From NCBI RefSeq assembly GCF_000516985.1, contig NW_006917101.1, positions 1,418,834 to 1,482,833 of the forward strand: a stretch of DNA of 64,000 bases. Reading direction: 5' to 3'. The DNA comes from Pestalotiopsis fici W106-1 (Eukaryota; Ascomycota; Sordariomycetes; Amphisphaeriales; Sporocadaceae). The notes below the pieces were generated by a model that saw only the letters and a program-made list of their open reading frames with translations, was not told where the DNA came from and did no database searches. Position numbers and translations under genes: made by a program. This document shows, piece by piece, positions 57,500 to 64,000 of this stretch (within the stretch, counting starts at the first letter, position 1; each line of letters starts with the position of its first letter).

Positions 57500-60400
57500 T
57501 TACATGTACAAACTTGCAACAGCAGTAATATCTCGCTTAATCATTTCCTGCGCTTCCTGCATTTTCTGATACAAAGCAGGGTCGCCAATGATTCTTGCTG
57601 CGTTCTTGACTTCACGGCATGTCTCATCAAGTCGCGTAATGGTTCGAACAATGGTTCCCTCCAAAACGTCGGTCAAGTCTGTAATATTTCGGAAACTCAT
57701 GCCTCTCGCCCATTCGTAGACGACCTCGACAAGTCCGAATCTTGGTCGAACAACAAAGTCATTGCTCTCCTCTGAAGACTGGATGACCTGGTGCAAGGTT
57801 TGCACGTTGTTGACCTTTTCCGAAATCTCGACAATAGTCTTGATTCCTTGCTCCAGCTTGCCGGGCAGATTGGGCACACTATCAGTCTTTTCTTGGAAGA
57901 CAAAGGCAGATAGCAGCGCAGCAATTTCAGCAGGCTCGTAGTCGGCCAGAACGTTGTCAAGGATAAGTTCAGTAAGGACAAGTTCATCTGCACTGTGGAT
58001 CTCGCATGCCACTTTGCCCTTGAGCTGAATTCGCGTTTCATTATCAATAAATGAGAGATCCTTAAGGACTTGGATACGTTGCTCATAATCGGGAAGCAGT
58101 TGTAAGTTCTGGTCGGCCATGGTAGCCAGCAGCGTCGAGATATGCTCCTTGATGAGCCATTGGTCGTGGCACATGGCAAACTGTCAAAAGTTAGCCATTG
58201 TCAGAAGGCTTGATCTCATGCGTGGTATGATAGAAAGTCTCCAAGGGGGTTCTGAGAAGTTTGGACCTACATGTTTCAAGAAGCTCTCGCAGTGGATTGG
58301 CGCTGTATCCACTGCTCTTCTGGCTTCCTGGTGTCGCTTGCCAATCAGTTCCTGCAGTTGCATGCTCTTGATCTTGCTGAGATCAATCTCCTCCCAAATG
58401 TCTGCTTCCCAACTCTTGCAAATTTGGAAAATGCGATCCTTGGCCTTGGCATGACTCTCGTTTCCTTGAAAGATATCTGGCAGGATGCCTTTGGTGACAG
58501 TCTTGGTGAGGTATTCTACATCGCCCACTGCAATGTGCTGGGTCTTGAAGTAAATGAGTCTCTTGGATTGCGGTAGTTGCGTGAACAAGGACCGGAAAGC
58601 AGGTAGGAATGGTAGGAGGTCGGTTGAATCTCGTGTCTCTCTCATGGACCGAATCTCAAAGACGTGAATGCTAGGCTGTCCACCGGTAGTCTTCGTGCTG
58701 ATGCCATCGGATAGCAGAATACCAGGGGTGCGCACACCGTCCTTACTGAACACAATAAGCCGCCCTTGGGAAAACATCTTGCGGCCAATGGGTATGGAGA
58801 GCATTCCCTTGTGAAGTTCTTGGGTCAACTCCCGGTACTTCATCGAGGCGTCATGGCAGTCATCCAGTGTCGCATCGCACTTTTCACAAGCTTCACGCTT
58901 AATCTTTGCCAAGTCGGCTTCGGCAATCTTGACTCCCTTTTCGTGCTCTGGTAAAAGCTGCTGTGTCGCATGTTCGGAGAAACTGCGCTTAATCATTTCC
59001 TCGATCTTGAGAGCTTCCACACGCAGTAGATTCAAGATCATGTTGTACGTGAGTCGGAACTGTGACTTCAGCTTGTTAGGCTGCCCAGTAATCATGTTCT
59101 GCAAATCGACAACGGGAGGCGCCTCGTCACCACCACCAGGTGGCACAATGATAACCGTGCCAACAGTATCAAGACCACGACGACCAGCTCGACCAGCCAT
59201 CTGGGTGTATTCTCCTGGCAGGAGATTTCGGAATGTATGCCCGTCATGCTTGCGGTAACCAGAGAATACGACGGTACGAGTGGGCAGGTTCAGGCCCATT
59301 GCAAATGTCTCAGTAGCGAAAAGCACCTTGACCAATGTTTGCGCAAACAGGAGCTCAACCAATTCCTTCACGATGGGCAGAAGTCCACCGTGATGGACGG
59401 CTATTCCTCTGGAGAGCAGTTCCCGAATGCGAATAATCTGTGGTAGTGCTCGGTCTTCAGGTCTGAGTCGTGCTACCGACTTTTCAACAATCATGTGGAT
59501 GTGACTCTTCTCGTGAGCCGTGCAAAAGTCTTGGTTGCTGAGGGCATCTGCGTTCTCTTCGCAACGTTTCTTTGAGAACACAAAAATACAAGCGGGAAGC
59601 AAGGTGGACTTTTTCAAGTACTGCACCATATGTACCCACAAGTTCTTGTCTTGGTTCAACGAAGTGAACCCTCCCGGGCGACCGGCTCTGCCCATATGCC
59701 CAGGGGCATGACTTGCTCGAGGAGGACCACCGCGGCCACGTCCTTGACTGTTGCCGCCTCTTCCTCCGCGTCCCTGGGGGCCACCTCGCTGGGGGCCACC
59801 CCGTTGGTTGCCTCGCTGATTGGCACCCCCTCGGGCTGCTGGCGCCGGGGCTGGAAGAGCCTTGTCTTTGCCCTTTAAAGCCAGATCAGCTTCCTTCCAG
59901 CCCTTCTCGTTGAATTTCTTATCAGCGTCAACAATCTTGTGAATGTTCTTGCCGGCCCATAGATAATGCTCAAGCGGCACGGGACGTTTGGGAGTCGAGA
60001 TGACGTAAATATCCTTCTGCTTTGTTCGTCCTACCCATTGAGCAAACTCTTTGGTGTTGGGAACCGTTGCTGATAGCAAAATAAGCGACACGTGCTCGGG
60101 AAGCATGATGATGACCTCTTCCCACACGACACCTCGCTCAAAGTCATTGACGTAATGCACCTCATCAAAGATGACAAATTCCACATCTCTAATCAGATCA
60201 GCTCCTCTGTACAGCATGCTGCGAAGAATCTCAGTGGTCATGATGAGACAGCTGGCTTCGGGGTTGATCTGGACATCGCCGGTCAAGATACCCACTTCAT
60301 CGAAAGTTTCTCTGAAATCTCGGAACTTTTGATTACTGAGAGCCTTGATGGGGGAAGTATAGATGGCCTTGGTCATGTGTCTTGCTGCTAGAGCAATAGC

Positions 60401-61435
60401 GTACTCGGCAACCACAGTCTTTCCTGCCGAAGTGTGGGCAGCGACGAAGACGGAATCGCCATTTTCAAGATGGTAAATAGCCTCTTTCTGAAAGTTGTCG
60501 AGTTCAAAAGGCCATTCTCTTGCCATGTCCGGAACCAATTCTCTGAAGTTCGGGATACCTCGGTTGATGTCGACCATGTGCGCCCATTCTTTGCCAGCCT
60601 TTCTAGCACTCGACGCAGCAAGAGCACTGTGTGGTTCTAGAGCAGGAAATTCGACGGGCAGTAGAGCGTCAATATCCTCACCGTCTTCTCCGTCCAGTTC
60701 TTCTTCCGTGGGTTGTGGTGCTGGGATGCCGTCAACACCGTCAGCATTCGGAGCATCCTCTGGCTCCTGGTCGAGCACCTCTTCGACAGCCTTGGCATCT
60801 GAATCGTCAACCTTGGCCTTCTTCTTGCTGAAATCGATACCTCGCTCAAGTCCAGGCGCAACTTCGAGCAAGCCACCTTCGGCACCGAGCTTAATGACCC
60901 GTTCGAGCTTGTTGCCAGTTCCATTTGGAGCTGCAGCACCAGGTCTAAGCATTTGGTCCTCGCTAGCAGCAATGGAGTCGACACCCTCGAGACCACCAGG
61001 CGCAAAGGGGAAAAATCCAGCTGCACCTCTGACGAAATCCGCGCGACTAGCGGGCTTTCGCGAGAAGCTTGTTGAGTTCTTTGCAGTTGCGCTGTTTGCC
61101 GGCACGGTGACATTTTTGTAGCCAGTGACCTTGCCTTCAAGGCCTTGTCTGGTGAAGCGTGTGACGGTTCTTGTCTGCGTCGGCGCAATGCGGAACAGCT
61201 CGGTCAAGTCGGTCGGGCAGTCCCATCGCTGTTGCAGTCGGTTCAGCCATTCGTTGGAGAACTTGTTGGATGGATTGAGGTAGTCGTTCTCGAGTTGAGC
61301 CTTGAGCGCGGCGGGATCTTGCTTCTGGCGCTTTCGGGGGCCTTGCTGGAACAGGATGTCGTCAATGTTGACATTGTCTGCTGCCGCAGTAATTTGAAGG
61401 TTCGCGAGCGACTGCGCGAGGTCGGGAGGTCCCAT
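57500..61435 (-). CDS. SKI2: Ski2-type DExH-box RNA helicase, 1281 aa
   Basis: Exons 61435-58271 and 58180-57500 sum to 3846 nt; the splice rebuilds CESFLKHFAMCHDQWLI. Start at ATG 61435 (MGPPDLAQSL), since a stop lies in frame above. Helicase core: motif I AAHTSAGKT near residue 330, TSPIKALSNQKF, DEVHY near 423 (the DExH box), LLSATVPN, then QMAGRAGRRGLD. An Arg/Gly-rich insert lies at about 528-578, in the region of the Ski2 insertion domain. The C-terminal DSHCT domain fills the second exon. Ski2 with Ski3 and Ski8 feeds mRNA 3'-5' into the cytoplasmic exosome. Length and insert distinguish it from nuclear Mtr4. Core gene. Confidence 0.95.
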
Positions 61436-62025
61436 CGCGGCTGGCTCAGGGTAACAGAATGCTTTGGCAGTCCTTGGGTGAAGCTCTTGCAAGGTTGCAA
61501 GGTCATGACGTTGCTATTCTAGTCTTTGTTGTAGGCAGTTCAGTGGCCTAGGTTAGAATATTGGTGGGGTTTGTGGAGCGTTTGCAGCAGAGTGGACACT
61601 GGTTGAGCGGCGGGGTTGAACTGGCTTTATATAACACAACAAAAGCTAAATTGGCAACTGGACAACTCAAGATACCACCGAAGGATACCTTGATGTACAT
61701 AAACCTAGTATGCATCGCGGTACGTGTCAATCGAAAACTAAAACAATTCAGCAAAAAAAAAAGTCTCAAAGTAATAAATTTAAATCAACCTGTGTGTTTT
61801 GCTTGAGTTGCCCTACTGACTTAATCCACGTCCTCCCTAAGACCGGATAGCAGCCAAAAACAACCGGCATTGCCACGCTATTATTTGGGTTATAGCATCT
61901 TCTTTGCGTTCAAATAGCAGGTTTGCACAATGCCAAGGCTCCCATTGCAAAAAACATCTATCATAATGTCTACATTAAGACAGTGTCTCGTTGAGCCAAC
62001 ATTCGCACGTAATCATTATCATAGA
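61436..62025. other. Spacer between SKI2 and CSM3
   Basis: 590 bases containing the SKI2 promoter and the CSM3 3' flank; AT-rich; no gene. Confidence 0.5.
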
Positions 62026-63145
62026 TCACCATAGACCGTCCATCTCCGCCATAGCCTCCTCATCATCAGCATTAGCGTCTTTTGACGATTTCTCTGTACC
62101 GGGGGTTTTGCTGGATTTTGAACCTGGTATAGACCCTTGAGCTTCTGCCTCCGCCATTAAAGCATCAAGATCGTCATCCTCCTCAGCATCATTACGTGCT
62201 GGTAGTTGCGGCTTGGGTCTTTCGTTGGTAGCCGCCTCTGCTTCGGCCATGAGGGCATCGAGATCGTCTTCATCAGGAGCCGACGGTGGTGGTGCACGTC
62301 TTGACGGTAACTGTCCATTGCCAAATATTGATGTCGGTGCTTGTCTCTGGGCCTCCTCCTCGGCCATGAGAGCATCCAAATCGTCTTCCTCGTCGGGTGC
62401 ATTGCTGCCTAAACCTTGATTTGTGGCCGCACTAGCATTATTCGTCCGCGAGGCTTTTGGCGTGGCGTCATATAGATCATCGTCCCCAAATAAGTCGTCT
62501 AGCGAGGGTGTTTTTGGCCTCTCAGCAGGTCTGTTGCTCTTCTCAAAGATGGGGGCGACTCTGGCAGGGAATATGGCAGGTTCCCGCCCATGATCCAGAC
62601 CACGAAGATCAGAATCGTCATTCTCGTCAATTTGCGTTGCGCTTCTTGGCTTCCCTTCGTTGATCCAATCCATTCGCGCCAATCGCATGGATCGAGTATG
62701 GCCAGCCTTCTCAACCATGGTAAGCGCGTCAAGGAACTTGGCTTTGGGATACAGGTCATCTAGCCACAGCTGATAAAACGAAAGCAGACGCGCTGTATCT
62801 GAGAACTGGTTTGAGAATTAGTATAGATGAACCTATGTAACAGATGCGAGTACGAACCTCGTGGCCTTTGCCTTTGAATTTGAGATCTCCTGCCTTCTTC
62901 CTCAACTTGGGAATACCTTTATCTGATAGAAGTTTCTTGTCGTCAAGTTTGACCCTCGGCACTCTAACCTTCTTCGACACTGCAACTGCTTCATCAATTC
63001 CTAGACCCGAGGCGTCTTTCCGCTTCTTGGATTGTGAATCTGCTTTGTTGGCATTGTCATCGCCTGACTCGGCAAAGGGGTCCGAGCCAAAATCGTCGGC
63101 TCCATAATTCTCCAAATCATCATTGACAACTGCTCCGGGCGCCAT
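62026..63145 (-). CDS. CSM3: Csm3/Swi3 replication fork protection component, 355 aa
   Basis: Exons 63145-62858 and 62805-62026 sum to 1068 nt. The conserved Swi3/Csm3 domain spans the intron: LLSDKGIPKLRKKAGDLKF, then FSDTARLLSFYQLWLDDLYP and ALTMVEKAGHTRSMR. The N-terminus is acidic (ENYGADDFGSDPF) with a KKRK nuclear-signal-like run. The C-terminal half holds three copies of an acidic motif, DDLDALMAEEEAQ, DDLDALMAEAEAA and DDLDALMAEAEAQ. With Tof1/Swi1, this protein (TIPIN in animals) stabilises paused forks and supports the S-phase checkpoint and meiotic segregation. The repeats may be protein-docking sites; that is inference. Confidence 0.93.
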
Positions 63146-63481
63146 ATTGGGCTTTTGTGTGTTTGAAAATAGAATGGCGCGATGAAATGTGGTTGAGCGC
63201 AAGTAAACTTCTACACAACACTCAGTATGATGCTGGGAGACGCGTCCATTAACGATTGCAGCGCGTCTCAATTAAGCATGGTCCCTTAGCGTGGACCCAC
63301 CCGAAAGAGTGCCGGGATCCTTGTGTTTGGGCCATGGCTTTCAGATTAACCGATATTGAGCCGCTTAGCTAAGCAACCAATTGGAACTTCGCGATTTCAA
63401 GCTTCAAGTGCAACCTCCGCTGGAATCGAGTGAGAGCTTCAGTAGCTCAGCCATTGGACAATCCCCATTGAGTCCGCCACC
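63146..63481. other. Divergent promoter between CSM3 and the complex I gene
   Basis: 336 bases between divergent start codons; no clear TATA box, as is common for housekeeping genes. Confidence 0.5.
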
Positions 63482-64000
63482 ATGTCGACGCCGACGCCCC
63501 AACAGACTTATATTCCCAGCAAGGTCCTCAAGACCGAGTACCCGGTGAGAAGGATCCAATTGAACTAGTTTGGTCTCGTGAATTCTGGCTAATGTGCTGC
63601 AGCTCATTGACAATGACCCGTACGTTTACGACTCGCCGCGACACACCTCTCGATACTTGGGCTTTGGAGCCTGTTGAATGGAGGACTGATATGATGATAG
63701 GCACTTCAACCGAGTGATCGCCTACGCGAGACCCTCCGACTATGTCCACGGCGCCGTGGCAGCCGCTTCCGGTCCCGGTCTTCTCTACGCCATGGAGCGC
63801 TTTGCGCCATCACACGTCGGACGCGGCGGTTTCGCACGAGCCATGAGACTGGGCGGCGCTGTTGGTGCCATCGGTGGCTTCCTCTACTTTTACACAAGAT
63901 CGACATGTACGCATATCGCCCAAGAAGCCCTCGAGGAGGAGGGCTATGAGACGTAAAACAACATACTAATCCAGCCTTTGACAGACCGATTCTACGGAAT
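63482..64000 (+). CDS. Mitochondrial complex I accessory subunit (about 21 kDa, NUXM-like), 3' end cut by the window
   Basis: Exons 63482-63544, 63603-63619 (17 nt), 63701-63906, and a fourth from 63985 that runs off the window. The protein begins MSTPTPQQTYIPSKVLKTEYP and continues LIDNDPHFNRVIAYARPSDY, then a pair of hydrophobic segments (GAVAAASGPGLLYAMERF and GAVGAIGGFLYFY) and a RSTYRFYG end. This is the pattern of the fungal NADH-ubiquinone oxidoreductase 20.9 kDa subunit (NUXM in Yarrowia), a membrane-arm accessory subunit. The second exon is a microexon, but reading frame and conserved sequence need it. Partial only at the 3' end. Confidence 0.9.

Noticed and set aside
60631..61121. 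Long opposite-strand frames over SKI2 and similar shadows over other genes
   Set aside because: They mirror strong codon bias on the true coding strand and have no independent protein features.

Overview
The window reads as chromosomal DNA of a filamentous ascomycete, most likely a Sordariomycete and possibly Hypocreales. The signs are genes split by short (43-90 nt) GT-AG introns, HET-domain proteins, a multidomain iterative polyketide synthase, a Kex2-type laccase precursor and ascomycete forms of Ski2, Csm3 and a complex I subunit. The species cannot be named from the sequence alone.

Layout. 1-3.2 kb: a HET-domain protein. 4.1-9.2 kb: a secreted laccase and a BIM1-like copper-binding surface protein. 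10.4-11.1 kb: a small cell-wall protein with a GPI-type tail. 11.5-18.6 kb: a GMC oxidoreductase, an FAD monooxygenase facing a carboxymuconolactone-decarboxylase-like gene, and a 7-TM rhodopsin-like membrane protein. 21.0-29.6 kb: a ten-exon highly reducing PKS (KS-AT-DH-MT-ER-KR-ACP, 2645 aa in my model) whose ER looks degenerate. 31-32 kb: a C2H2 zinc-finger regulator. Together, 11-32 kb is a credible polyketide gene cluster, with tailoring oxidases and a possible pathway regulator. The laccase and copper protein lie at its edge.

The cluster carries scars of duplication. The 5' and 3' flanks of the PKS recur as degenerate direct repeats around the zinc-finger gene. A decayed copy of the FAD-monooxygenase tail, with its 3' flank, lies between PKS and regulator, and a relic of the BIM1-like tail lies beside the laccase. 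The arrangement suggests a once-duplicated PKS unit whose second copy was lost.

32.8-53.4 kb is a gene-poor accessory stretch with a 1365-aa HET-type protein, an orphan gene, a membrane-anchored protein, a 709-aa HET protein, an OTT_1508-like deaminase, an eight-cysteine small secreted protein and a 2EXR-type protein. This mixture fits self/non-self recognition and biological conflict. 54.8-57.0 kb holds a bacterial-looking Asp/Glu racemase family gene and a fructosamine-kinase-like gene. The right end (57.5-64 kb) is core genome: Ski2 RNA helicase, the fork-protection protein Csm3, and the start of a complex I subunit cut by the window edge.

Exon borders were worked out by hand from splice signals and reading-frame continuity. 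Every multi-exon model given as complete sums to a whole number of codons.
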